A stretch of DNA of 16,074 nt from Bacteroidales bacterium UBA4231 (GTDB lineage Bacteria; Bacteroidota; Bacteroidia; Bacteroidales; UBA932): the NCBI GenBank assembly GCA_002396335.1, contig DGXN01000019.1:1-16074 (forward strand), written 5' to 3'. Both the position numbers and the translations under genes were made by a program. Shown in pieces: positions 7,156-15,529 of this stretch; position 1 is the stretch's first letter; each line of letters begins with the position of its first letter. The notes below the pieces were generated by a model. It did not search any database. It saw only the letters and a program-made list of their open reading frames with translations, and was not told the DNA's origin.

Positions 7156-8419
7156 ACAACTTGCAGATTATCAGGTAATTGCCTGTTTCGGTCTTTGTGG
7201 CATAAATCCGGACGGGACCGCCGTCCTGGAGTTTCAGCCTGCGGCGAAGCTCTTCCGTCCCGACGGGGACATTCCTGGCCAACAGCTCCGCCTGCGGATA
7301 CTTGGCCGATATTTCCTTGAAAGACTGCTTGTTAAACGCCTTCCATTCCAGTATTTCCAGCCACTTGCCAAAAGGCGCCAGTTCCGGGACCGGACGCTCC
7401 GCCAGAAACAGGTGCGTATGGCGGGACAGCTTCGCAAGGCCATAGCTGCAGGGCCAGGCAAAAGCCCCCGCTTTGAGCAATGCCTTCCCCGGCTCGAACA
7501 GCCACCGGCAACGCTCCAGACAGTCTTTTCCGGCCAGCAATAGGGCATCTGTCTCCGAAACGGCGATGTCGGCCACGGCTCCGCTTTCATTCACCGTCAG
7601 CGTATACGGGCCCGCATGTTCCTTGTCCAGGACCAGAAGGAGTTCCTTGCACTCCCCTTCCGCCGCCACGACATGCACCGCCCTGACGCAGCCCAGCTGC
7701 CGGCACACCAGCGTGATATCGGCCATGGGGGAAAGTTTCAGGAGCACCTTCGGGCAGGCGGACAGCAGTTCCGGAAGCAGTTCCAGGACATTCGGCTGAC
7801 AGTCTTCCAGGCGGAAAACCTTCCGGCCGTCCCCGGCACGCCGGGCCGGGTCCAGGAACAGGATATCAGGATGAAAACCGCCCAGCAGCGCGGCTACCTC
7901 CCCAGCTTTCACCTCGGCGCACTGCACCTTCACATTTCCGGCCCCCAGTTCACTGAAATTATGCGCCGCAGCGGCCGCCAGTTCCGGTTTCATCTCATTA
8001 TACAGCACCTCGGAAAACACCTCGGAAAACGCCCAGGCGTCCACGCCGAGTCCTCCGGTCAGATCCGCTATCCGGAAGGGAGTCTCTTCTGAAACCCAGC
8101 GTCGCTTCGCTCCTTGTCCCTCCCACGCCTCCGACGCGGGCCCCTCCCATTCATCCTCCCGGACAGCGGACAAAGCCACTGACGCCTTGTAACGGGCCGT
8201 TTCCGCAGACGAGCACTGCTCGGCAGAGAGTTTCAGGGGATAATGCAGCGACGGAACAGCGTACCACTGAGGTACTTTTGAGCGCAGTTTTCCCCGTACT
8301 TCCAGCGTGGTCAGAGCCAGGTCCCAGTCCGGGACGTCGGCCCCGTAGCGGCTCCGGGACAGGGCAAGGCGGGGAAGGTCGTCTCCTTCGTGCTGCAGGA
8401 TGAAATCGGCAAAATCCAT
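7154..8419 (-). CDS. PG_1098-like class I SAM-dependent methyltransferase with THUMP-like C-terminal domain
   Basis: A 421-residue protein with a methyltransferase core. Motif I is IADLTGGLGVDAWAFS (about 117-132), an acidic residue follows in YNEMKPELA, and the catalytic-loop-like motif is DILFLDPARRAGDGRK (about 185-200). The later part (about 330-421, ending in PVRIYATKTETGNYLIICKL) fits the THUMP-like domain, and a ferredoxin-like segment lies between. This architecture matches a Bacteroidota family represented by P. gingivalis PG_1098. An RNA substrate is likely but unproven. The start at 8419 (MDFADFILQHEG) is the first residue of recognisable similarity; the frame stays open far upstream only because it runs antisense to the mutase gene. 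Residues about 86-108 form a Trp/Glu/Gly-rich insert just before motif I. A TATTTTTG box lies four bases before the ATG, so the message may be nearly leaderless. Confidence 0.88.
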   Translation of the reverse strand: MDFADFILQHEGDDLPRLALSRSRYGADVPDWDLALTTLEVRGKLRSKVPQWYAVPSLHYPLKLSAEQCSSAETARYKASVALSAVREDEWEGPASEAWEGQGAKRRWVSEETPFRIADLTGGLGVDAWAFSEVFSEVLYNEMKPELAAAAAHNFSELGAGNVKVQCAEVKAGEVAALLGGFHPDILFLDPARRAGDGRKVFRLEDCQPNVLELLPELLSACPKVLLKLSPMADITLVCRQLGCVRAVHVVAAEGECKELLLVLDKEHAGPYTLTVNESGAVADIAVSETDALLLAGKDCLERCRWLFEPGKALLKAGAFAWPCSYGLAKLSRHTHLFLAERPVPELAPFGKWLEILEWKAFNKQSFKEISAKYPQAELLARNVPVGTEELRRRLKLQDGGPVRIYATKTETGNYLIICKL

Positions 8420-8420
8420 A

Positions 8421-8451
8421 TTGCAAAAATACGGAATAATCTCTAAATTTG
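8421..8451 (+). promoter_or_regulatory. Bacteroides-type promoter of the mutase-hydrolase-GH89 operon
   Basis: TTG (8421-8423), 20 bases, then a perfect -7 box TAAATTTG (8444-8451) matches the Bacteroides promoter layout. Transcription would start near 8455-8459. This rules out the ATG at 8453 and supports the ATG at 8498 as the mutase start, with a leader of roughly 40 bases. The -33 TTG abuts the oppositely directed -7 box of the methyltransferase gene. Confidence 0.65.
8424..8431 (-). promoter_or_regulatory. Possible -7 box of the methyltransferase gene
   Basis: On the minus strand TATTTTTG (8431-8424) matches TAnnTTTG and lies four bases before the ATG at 8419. No TTTG is found at the -33 distance, so this could be chance in an AT-rich spacer. 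Confidence 0.35.
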
Positions 8452-8497
8452 TATGTTTACCCGCAGCATAGACGAGAACACTAAAATAAGCATCAAT

Positions 8498-10162
8498 ATG
8501 AAATCCTACAAAGAAGTAGCTCAAAGCTGGATTACCGGCAATTTTGACGAACAAACCAAAGCCGAAGTCAAGCACCTCATGGACACCGACCCGGCCGCCC
8601 TCGAGGACGCCTTCTACCGCAATCTCGAATTCGGCACCGGCGGCCTCCGCGGCACCATGGGAGCCGGCACCAACCGGATGAACAAATACACGGTCGGCAT
8701 GGCCACCCAGGGCCTTGCCAACTACATCAAGTCCCACGTCGAAGGCCCCAGCAGCGTCTGCATCAGCTACGACGCCCGCAACAACTCCCAGCTCTTCGCC
8801 CAGATATCGGCCGACGTCCTGTCCAACAACGGCATCAAGGTTTACCTGTTCGACGCCCTGCGCCCCACCCCGGAGCTGAGCTACAGCATCCGGATGAAGA
8901 AGGCGACCGCCGGCATCATGATCACGGCCAGCCACAATCCCAAGGAATACAACGGCTACAAAGTCTTCTGGAGCGACGGCGGCCAGATCACCGCTCCCGT
9001 AGACAAGGACATCGTCGCGGAAGTCGCCAAGATCGAAGACCCGGCCGACGTCCGCTTCTCCCCCGTCCCCTCCCAGCCCAAGGCTCCCATCGAAATGATG
9101 GGTGCGGAAGTCGATGAGTGCTACCTCCGCGACATCACCTCCCTCACCCTCTCCCCCGAGGCTGTCGCCAGGCACAAAGACCTCAAGATCGTCTACACCC
9201 CGCTCCACGGCTGCGGCGTGCGCCTCATGCCCGAAGCCCTGAAGCGCGTAGGATTCACCAACATCATCCATGTCCCCGAGCAGGACATCAATGACGGCAA
9301 CTTCCCCACCGTCGTCTCCCCCAACCCCGAAGAGCCCGCCGCCATGAAAATGGCCCTCGAAAAAGCCGACGAGACCGGCGCCGACCTCGTCCTCGCCACC
9401 GACCCGGACGCCGACCGTCTGGGCATCGCCGTCCGTGACAACGACGGGAAGATGGTCCAGCTCACCGGCAACCAGACCTGGAGCTTCCTCACCTACTACA
9501 TCCTCACCCGCTGGAAGGAACTGGGAAAACTGGACAGCACCAAATACTGCGTCAAGACCATCGTCACCTCCGAACTGATCGCCGCCATCTGCGAAAGCTT
9601 CGGCGTCAAATGCTACAACGTCCTCACCGGATTCAAATACATCGCAGAGGTCGTCAAGCGCAACGAGGGCAAGGGTGAATTCATCTGCGGCGGAGAAGAG
9701 AGCTACGGGTTCAACCTGGGCGAATTCGTCCGCGACAAGTGCGCGCAGGTAGCCGGCATCATGGTGGCCGAATGCGCCGCCTGGGCCGCCGAGCAGGGTC
9801 TCACCCTGTACCAGCTGCTCCAGAAAGTCTATGAAAAATACGGCCTGTACGTCGAAAAGATGGTCTACATTGTCCGCAAAGGCAAGACCGGTGCCGAGCA
9901 GATCCAGCAAATCATGGCCGACTACCGCGCCTGCCCTCCCAAGGAGATTGCCGGCAGCCCGCTCGTAAAAGTCATCGACTACCTCAAGCCCGAGGAAACC
10001 GGCCTTCCCAAGAGCAACGTTCTCCAGTTCTTCAACGCCGCCGGCGATGTCGTATCCGTCCGTCCCTCCGGCACCGAGCCCAAGATCAAATTCTACTTCG
10101 GCGCCAAAGGAAATGACGCTCCCGCCAAGATTGAACTTCTCAAAGCCCAGTTTATTTCGTAA
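8498..10162 (+). CDS. Phospho-sugar mutase (phosphoglucomutase/phosphomannomutase, alpha-D-phosphohexomutase family)
   Basis: A cytoplasmic enzyme that moves a phosphate between C1 and C6 of a hexose phosphate, feeding nucleotide-sugar or glycolytic pathways. All four family motifs are present: the phosphoserine loop TASHNPKEYNGYK with S145, the metal loop DPDADR at 302-307, the sugar-binding loop GGEESYG at 398-404, and the phosphate-binding loop RPSGTEP at 522-528. At 554 residues it has the length of the PgcA-like branch. The N-terminus (MKSYKEVAQSWITG, then LEFGTGGLRGTMGAGTNRMN) fits that branch. The start at 8498 is set by the promoter; a longer frame from 8453 would begin upstream of the predicted transcript start. 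Glucose versus mannose specificity cannot be read from sequence. It is the first gene of an operon, five bases before the lipoprotein gene. It contains no TTA, CTA or TCA codons. Confidence 0.93.
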   Translation: MKSYKEVAQSWITGNFDEQTKAEVKHLMDTDPAALEDAFYRNLEFGTGGLRGTMGAGTNRMNKYTVGMATQGLANYIKSHVEGPSSVCISYDARNNSQLFAQISADVLSNNGIKVYLFDALRPTPELSYSIRMKKATAGIMITASHNPKEYNGYKVFWSDGGQITAPVDKDIVAEVAKIEDPADVRFSPVPSQPKAPIEMMGAEVDECYLRDITSLTLSPEAVARHKDLKIVYTPLHGCGVRLMPEALKRVGFTNIIHVPEQDINDGNFPTVVSPNPEEPAAMKMALEKADETGADLVLATDPDADRLGIAVRDNDGKMVQLTGNQTWSFLTYYILTRWKELGKLDSTKYCVKTIVTSELIAAICESFGVKCYNVLTGFKYIAEVVKRNEGKGEFICGGEESYGFNLGEFVRDKCAQVAGIMVAECAAWAAEQGLTLYQLLQKVYEKYGLYVEKMVYIVRKGKTGAEQIQQIMADYRACPPKEIAGSPLVKVIDYLKPEETGLPKSNVLQFFNAAGDVVSVRPSGTEPKIKFYFGAKGNDAPAKIELLKAQFIS

Positions 10163-10167
10163 ATACC

Positions 10168-11334
10168 ATGAAAAAAGCATTTTTCGGTTTCCTGGCATCG
10201 GCCTTCTTGATGGCCTGCCAGCCTGCAGGGCCCACCCTTTACCATGCCGCCACCCCGGCTGGTGACCTGACCAAGTCTGAAGCCACGGCTTTCAGCACCG
10301 ACCTTTCCAAAGAATGGAAAGACTCCGTCAAATACGCGCTGCAGGATATGTACGCCAAACAGAGTCTCACCCTGGACGGCAAAACCATGCGCATTTGGTG
10401 GAAGACCTACGGCAGCAAGCTTTCCGACGGCCGTTCCCTGTACATTTCCCTCCATGGCGGCGGCGGAACCACCGCCAGTGAAAACGACGGCCAGTGGAAC
10501 AACCAGAAACAGCTTTATTCGCCCGGAGAAGGTATTTACCTATGCCCCCGCGCCATCTCCAACACCTGGGACCTCCACTTCCTGAAGGAGACCGATGCCT
10601 TCTACAAGAAGATTATCCAGATGGCAGTCACCTTCCTCGACGTCAACCCCAACAAAGTATATCTGATGGGGTATTCCGCCGGCGGTGACGGCGTCTGGCG
10701 CCTGGCCCCCAGGCTGGCAGACCACTGGGCCGCCGCCTCCATGATGGCCGGCCACCCCGGTGACGTGTCGCTGGTGAACCTGAGGAACACCCCCTTCATG
10801 ATCTGGTGCGGAGCCGAGGACTCCGCCTACGACCGCAACATCGAGTGCCAGAAACGGATTGACGAAATGGCCGCCCTCCATGAGGCCGACCCGGAAGGCT
10901 ACATCTTCGAGGGTCATATCGTCGAGGGCAAAGGCCACTGGATGGACCTCAAAGACGCTGCCGCCTTGCCGTGGATGGCCCAATTCAAACGCAATCCCTT
11001 CCCCAAGAAAGTGGTTTGGAAGCAGGAAGAAGTACGCCAGCCTTACTTCTACTGGCTGGGCTGCCCCACCAGTGAAATGCTCCGCGGGAAAGAAGTCGTC
11101 GCCTCGGTCAGCGGCAACACCATCACCTTGGAAAAATGCGACTATTCCTCCCTCACCCTCTTCCTGAGCGACGACCTGGTGAACCTGGACCAGCCCGTGA
11201 AGGTGGTCTATGGAGACAAACCCCTCTTCGAGGGCACTCTGGTCCGGAAAGGCGCCGTCCAGCGCAAAACCCTCCAAATGCGCAACGACCTAGCCTACGC
11301 CTGCCCCGCCCTGCTGGAAATCAAAATCAAATAG
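10168..11334 (+). CDS. Lipid-anchored alpha/beta-hydrolase (esterase/PHB-depolymerase-like)
   Basis: A 388-residue predicted lipoprotein: the signal MKKAFFGFLASAFLMAC has a lipobox ending in C17. The alpha/beta-hydrolase core has an oxyanion-type HGGGG at 96-100, the nucleophile S170 in LMGYSAGGDG, the acid D218 in IWCGAEDSAYD and the histidine H257 in GKGHWMD, a complete Ser-Asp-His triad in the usual order. A smaller C-terminal domain (about 285-388) contains SLTLFLSDDLVNLDQPVKV, a pattern I associate with secreted esterase or peptidase-like proteins of Bacteroidota and Planctomycetota. The substrate is unknown. Since the next gene is a GH89 glycosidase three bases downstream, removal of an ester substituent from a glycan is a reasonable guess. 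A peptidase or polyester hydrolase is also possible. It is probably anchored in the outer membrane, facing the periplasm or cell surface. Confidence 0.82.
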   Translation: MKKAFFGFLASAFLMACQPAGPTLYHAATPAGDLTKSEATAFSTDLSKEWKDSVKYALQDMYAKQSLTLDGKTMRIWWKTYGSKLSDGRSLYISLHGGGGTTASENDGQWNNQKQLYSPGEGIYLCPRAISNTWDLHFLKETDAFYKKIIQMAVTFLDVNPNKVYLMGYSAGGDGVWRLAPRLADHWAAASMMAGHPGDVSLVNLRNTPFMIWCGAEDSAYDRNIECQKRIDEMAALHEADPEGYIFEGHIVEGKGHWMDLKDAAALPWMAQFKRNPFPKKVVWKQEEVRQPYFYWLGCPTSEMLRGKEVVASVSGNTITLEKCDYSSLTLFLSDDLVNLDQPVKVVYGDKPLFEGTLVRKGAVQRKTLQMRNDLAYACPALLEIKIK

Positions 11335-11337
11335 CCC

Positions 11338-13536
11338 ATGAAAACAAGCCGCATCGCTTCCCTTCTTGCGGGCGTTCTGCTGGGAATGGCCGGCTGCTCC
11401 CAGGCTCCCGTTTACGACCAGCCGGACACACAGGCTGCATCGGCCCTGGCCCAGCGTCTGCTGGGGAAGCAGGCCGCTCAAATCGAATTCCGTCTCCTGG
11501 AGGCCGATTCCACCGACGTTTTCCGCCTGGAGCAGGACGGCGGCCGTGTGGTGATCAGCGGAAACAACGCCAATTCCATGGCCGTCGGCCTGAACCACTA
11601 CCTCAAGTACTACTGCCTGGTCAACGTAGGCTGGCTGAGCGCCGACAAGATATCCCTTCCCCGCCGCCTTCCCAAAGTGGAGGAGCCCGTGGAGATTACC
11701 GCCCGCGTAGACAAGCGTTTCTTCCTGAATTACTGCACTTTTGGCTACACCATGCCCTGGTGGAAGTGGGAAGAATGGGAGCATTTCATCGACTGGATGG
11801 CCCTGCAGGGCATTAATCTGCCGCTGGCCATCACCGGACAGGAAGCCATCTGGTACCAAGTCTGGTCCGAGTTGGGCCTCACCGACGAGGAGATCCGCAC
11901 CTACTTCACCGGTCCCGCCCACCTGCCCTGGCACCGCATGCTCAATCTGGACCACTGGGGCTCACCCCTTCCCAAGTCCTGGCTGGACGGCCAGGCTCAG
12001 CTCCAGAAGCAGATCGTCGCCCGTGAACGGGAACTGAACATGCGTCCCGTCCTGCCTGCCTTCGCCGGACATGTCCCGCCGGAGCTCAGCCGCATTTTCC
12101 CGGACGCCCACATCGAGCGCATGAGCGACTGGGCCGGCTTCGCCCTGGAAGACTATCCCTATTTCCTGGACCCGATGGACACCCTGTTCCCCGTCATCCA
12201 GAAAAAGTTCGTAGAAAAGGAGACCGAACTCTACGGCACCGACCATATCTACGGGATTGACCTTTTCAACGAGATGATCCCCAGCAGCTGGGAACCCGAC
12301 TACCTGGCCCGCGTCAGCCGCCAATGCTACGAATCCCTCGCCGCGGCGGACCCCGACGCCGTCTGGCTCCAGATGACCTGGCTCTTCTGGAACGAGCGCC
12401 GTTACTGGACCCAGGACAAGATCGAGCCCTATATCACCTCCTACCCCGCAGAGAAGTCCCTCCTGCTGGATTACTACTGCGAACGGCAGGAAGTCTGGCG
12501 CCAGACCCAGTCCTATTACGGCGTCCCGTTCATCTGGTGCTATCTGGGCAACTTCGGCGGCAACACCTACCTGGCCGGCAATTTTGCCGACATCGGCGAA
12601 CGGATCGAAAAGACGTTCCAGGAAGCCGGAGAGAATTTCTGCGGCCTCGGCTCCACGCTGGAAGGGTTCGACTGCAACCCCTTCATGTACCAGTTCATCT
12701 TCGAGAAAGCCTGGGACAAGCCCCAGCACCAGGACCTTCAGACCTACATCCGGACCCTTGCCGACAGCCGTCTCGGAAAAGCGGATCCCGCCGGAGAAGA
12801 AGCCTGGGAGATTCTCCTGAAAGAAATCTATGTCGACCGTTCCGTCCCCGGACACAGTCCCATCATGAACCTTCGGCCTTCTTTCAAACGCTCCTCGTCC
12901 TATCACTCCAGCGTCCGCTTTACCTATGAGAACGAGCGGCTGCTGGAAGCCATCCGGAAGCTTCTGGAAGTCCAGTCCACCGCCAGCGCCTACCAGTTTG
13001 ACATCGTGAACCTCACCCGCCAGTGGCTGTCCAACCACTTCGAGACGCTGTTCGCGGAATACAAGAAAGCCTGGGAAGAAAAGGACCGGGAGCAGATGGC
13101 TGCCCTGGAGAAAGAACTCATCGGCATTTTTGATACGGAGGAAAACCTCCTGTCCACCCAGAGCTACTTCCTGCTGGGGAAATGGATTGCCGACGCCCGT
13201 GCCTGGGGCGCCTCCCCCGAAGAGGCCGATTACTATGAAACCAACGCCCGCAACCTCCTCTCCAGCTGGGGCGACCGCGGCAACATGCTCACCGACTATG
13301 CCGACCGCACCTGGTCCGGCCTCGTGAGCAGCTACTACAAAGGCCGCTGGGAACTGTTCTTCCAGGCCGTCAACCAGGCCCTGCAGGAAAACATCCCGCT
13401 GGACGAAGACGCCCTCAAGGAAACCCTGATGGACTTCGAGTATGACTGGTGGGCCAATCGTCCCGGCACCTTCCCTTCAGCGCCCAAGGGTGATCCCAAG
13501 GCCGCTGTCCGGCAGGCGTTGAAAGATGTGCTGTAA
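11338..13536 (+). CDS. Alpha-N-acetylglucosaminidase lipoprotein, glycoside hydrolase family 89
   Basis: Related to human NAGLU, this enzyme hydrolyses terminal alpha-linked N-acetylglucosamine, as in heparan sulfate ends or GlcNAc-alpha-1,4-Gal on gastric-type mucin. The 732 residues show the family layout: signal peptide with lipobox MAGC (C20), a small N-terminal domain (about 25-105) and a TIM barrel (about 110-445). Near-diagnostic runs are NLPLAITGQEAIWYQVW, VLPAFAGHVPPELSR and FGTDHIYG-like YGTDHIYGIDLFNEM. A helical C-terminal domain follows to the end. By comparison with NAGLU (E316, E446), the catalytic acids are E312 in FNEM and E442 in STLEGF. No carbohydrate-binding module is attached, unlike the large clostridial homologue. 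The start lies three bases after the stop of the esterase-like gene. It is the last gene of the operon and ends one base short of the convergent lpxB stop. Confidence 0.95.
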   Translation: MKTSRIASLLAGVLLGMAGCSQAPVYDQPDTQAASALAQRLLGKQAAQIEFRLLEADSTDVFRLEQDGGRVVISGNNANSMAVGLNHYLKYYCLVNVGWLSADKISLPRRLPKVEEPVEITARVDKRFFLNYCTFGYTMPWWKWEEWEHFIDWMALQGINLPLAITGQEAIWYQVWSELGLTDEEIRTYFTGPAHLPWHRMLNLDHWGSPLPKSWLDGQAQLQKQIVARERELNMRPVLPAFAGHVPPELSRIFPDAHIERMSDWAGFALEDYPYFLDPMDTLFPVIQKKFVEKETELYGTDHIYGIDLFNEMIPSSWEPDYLARVSRQCYESLAAADPDAVWLQMTWLFWNERRYWTQDKIEPYITSYPAEKSLLLDYYCERQEVWRQTQSYYGVPFIWCYLGNFGGNTYLAGNFADIGERIEKTFQEAGENFCGLGSTLEGFDCNPFMYQFIFEKAWDKPQHQDLQTYIRTLADSRLGKADPAGEEAWEILLKEIYVDRSVPGHSPIMNLRPSFKRSSSYHSSVRFTYENERLLEAIRKLLEVQSTASAYQFDIVNLTRQWLSNHFETLFAEYKKAWEEKDREQMAALEKELIGIFDTEENLLSTQSYFLLGKWIADARAWGASPEEADYYETNARNLLSSWGDRGNMLTDYADRTWSGLVSSYYKGRWELFFQAVNQALQENIPLDEDALKETLMDFEYDWWANRPGTFPSAPKGDPKAAVRQALKDVL

Positions 13537-13537
13537 A

Positions 13538-14692
13538 TTAAGCCTTCAGGTCCTGTATCATGGCTTTTGCCACGGCCTCGGAGGCGCCGGTTCCGCCAAG
13601 GAGCGTGCGGACGGCAGCATAATCTGAAAGCATTTTCTCCCGATATGGAGCGTCGCTCAGCAGACGCTCCATTTCTTTTTCCATATTCTCCACGGTAAAG
13701 TTTTCCTGGAGGAATTCCCGGAAAGCCGGACGGTCCAGGATCAGGTTGGAGAGCGAGACGTATTTCACTTTGATGATGCGGCGCATGATAAAGGCGCTGG
13801 CCGCCGCCACTTTGTAAGTGACCATCTGCGGCGTGCCGATCAGCGTAGCCTCCAGCGACGCCGTACCGGAATTGATGACGGCCGCCTCTGCATGGCGGAG
13901 AGCCGCATACGTTTCCCCGAAAACGACACTGACATACGGCCGGCCGCCCAGGTATTTGGAATAGTCGGCCATCGAGCGGGACGGACCGGCGGCCACCACA
14001 AAACGGTATTCGGGATGACGGGCGTGCCAGGCGTCGGCAAACTGCATGTAGGTGGGCATCATCTGGCCGATTTCCATACTCCGCGACCCCGCCAGGAGGG
14101 CGATATACGGCCCTTCCGGAAGGCCGGTACGCTGCAGGAACGATTCCCGGGATTCCCGGAGGGCGGGACTCTGGTCGACGGCGTCCACGAGCGGATTCCC
14201 CACATAGGTGAACGGAACGCCCTTGGACGTGAAATAAGCCTTTTCAAAGGGGAAAACAATGTACAGGCGGTCCACATACGCCTTGAGTTTGCGGATGCGG
14301 CCTTCGCGTGAAGCCCAAACCTTGGGGGCGATGTAGTAAAAGACCCTGAACCCGGCTCCGTGGGCAAACTCGGCAATCTTGAAATTGAAGCCCGGATAGT
14401 CGATCAGGATGACGGCATCCGGTTTCCAGGCCGCGATATCCTCTTTGCAGAAACGCACGTTCCGGGCAATGGTGACACTCTTCAGAAGCACCTCCAGATA
14501 TCCCATCACAGCGGTGTCCCGATAATCTTTCACCCACCCTTCCCCGCTCTGGCGGGAAGTGTATACCGCGTTCATCAGTTCGCCGCCCCAGAAGCGGATG
14601 TCGGCCTCGGGGTCCTGCGCGTACAGGCCCTTCATGAGATTGCTGCCGTGGAGGTCGCCGGAAGCTTCGCCGGCGATGATGTAGTATTTCAT
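13538..14692 (-). CDS. lpxB: Lipid-A-disaccharide synthase
   Basis: A GT-B glycosyltransferase of family GT19 that joins UDP-2,3-diacylglucosamine and lipid X to form the lipid A disaccharide at the inner face of the inner membrane. The 384 residues match the family. Visible motifs are the N-terminal AGEASGDLHGSNLM (7-20), ILIDYPGFNFKIA with FYYIAPKVWASR (about 95-130), LLAGSRSMEIGQM near residue 200, and the nucleotide-sugar region SGTASLEATLIGTPQMVTYK near 275. The ATG overlaps the surE stop (ATGA), so it is translated from the surE message. The stop codon is separated by one base from that of the GH89 gene on the other strand, with no terminator hairpin between them. Confidence 0.95.
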   Translation of the reverse strand: MKYYIIAGEASGDLHGSNLMKGLYAQDPEADIRFWGGELMNAVYTSRQSGEGWVKDYRDTAVMGYLEVLLKSVTIARNVRFCKEDIAAWKPDAVILIDYPGFNFKIAEFAHGAGFRVFYYIAPKVWASREGRIRKLKAYVDRLYIVFPFEKAYFTSKGVPFTYVGNPLVDAVDQSPALRESRESFLQRTGLPEGPYIALLAGSRSMEIGQMMPTYMQFADAWHARHPEYRFVVAAGPSRSMADYSKYLGGRPYVSVVFGETYAALRHAEAAVINSGTASLEATLIGTPQMVTYKVAAASAFIMRRIIKVKYVSLSNLILDRPAFREFLQENFTVENMEKEMERLLSDAPYREKMLSDYAAVRTLLGGTGASEAVAKAMIQDLKA

Positions 14693-15525
14693 AGGCTGCG
14701 ACGGCGCTGAAGTTCTTCGTAATCGGTGGGGTCGGCCTGACAGGGGACGATGGTCACCCAGCCATCCTCGATGAGCAGGTGGTCGGCTTCCGAGCGGTCG
14801 TTCTCGTCGCTGACGAAGTCGCCCTTCATGAAGTAGGCCTTCTCCCCCGGCTCCAGGGTGACCCGTTGCTGCTGCCAGAGGAAGTCGCTCGTGAGGCCGA
14901 TGGCTTCCAGCCGGTCCTCATTCCAGGGCTCGAACTCACGGATCCAATGGCCGCGGCCCTGACGGGCAAAACGGACACCTTTGATCTGCGACAGCGGAAG
15001 CGCCGGGAAGTTGATATTGTAGAAAACACCTTTGCGGTCCTCGGGCCAATGCGCCAGCAGATCCTCAACAATCCCCGGCAAAAGGGCCTCAATGGCCGAA
15101 AAGTCCGGATGGGGCTGATGATCGCAGATGGACACGCCTATGGCTTTGAGTCCATTGATGACCGCCTCCTCCACCACACCCAGCGTGGCACTGTAATTGG
15201 CTCCGGTGGAGGCATTGCTGCCATGGTTGATACCGCCCATTACCAGGTCCGGATTCCGGGCCTCGTACTTGTACTCCAGGCCGAATTTTACGCAGGAGGC
15301 AGGCGTAGCGTCCAGATAGGACCAGTCACCCGGCCCTTCCTCCGGAAGATCCTTGTACGCCAGCTGTTTCACCCCCAGCGAAACCGCGATGGACGTGGCA
15401 CTCTGGTGATACTTGGGAGCGACCACCGTCACATCCCCGAAACGGGACATGATGCGGGCTAAGGTATGGATGCCGTCGGCCTTGTAACCGTCGTCGTTGG
15501 AAAGGAGGATTCTGAGTTTTTTCAT
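14689..15525 (-). CDS. surE: 5'/3'-nucleotidase SurE
   Basis: A metal-dependent phosphatase of nucleoside monophosphates, linked to stationary-phase survival in other bacteria. At 278 residues it is slightly longer than the usual 250 or so. The N-terminal metal motif is ILLSNDDGYKADGI with D11 and D12; the serine ligand is S42 in VVAPKYHQSATS, and the asparagine ligand lies in VMGGINHGSNASTGANYSAT (N100 or N104). The start at 15525 (MKKLRILLSNDDG) cannot be moved downstream without losing the active site. A perfect -7 box ends only four bases before this ATG, so the transcript is predicted to be leaderless or nearly so. The gene overlaps lpxB by four bases, forming a surE-lpxB operon that I recall from other Bacteroidota. 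Confidence 0.95.
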   Translation of the reverse strand: MKKLRILLSNDDGYKADGIHTLARIMSRFGDVTVVAPKYHQSATSIAVSLGVKQLAYKDLPEEGPGDWSYLDATPASCVKFGLEYKYEARNPDLVMGGINHGSNASTGANYSATLGVVEEAVINGLKAIGVSICDHQPHPDFSAIEALLPGIVEDLLAHWPEDRKGVFYNINFPALPLSQIKGVRFARQGRGHWIREFEPWNEDRLEAIGLTSDFLWQQQRVTLEPGEKAYFMKGDFVSDENDRSEADHLLIEDGWVTIVPCQADPTDYEELQRRRSL

Positions 15526-15529
15526 CGCT

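Noticed and set aside
7154..10198. A 1,014-codon minus-strand frame that would fuse about 590 extra residues to the methyltransferase
   Set aside because: The extra part is the antisense of the phosphohexomutase gene, whose active-site motifs are all intact. The real start is the ATG at 8419.
11962..13038. A 358-codon minus-strand frame inside the GH89 gene
   Set aside because: Antisense shadow of a gene with clear GH89 motifs.
14779..15462. A 227-codon plus-strand frame over surE
   Set aside because: Antisense shadow; surE carries its full metal-binding motifs.
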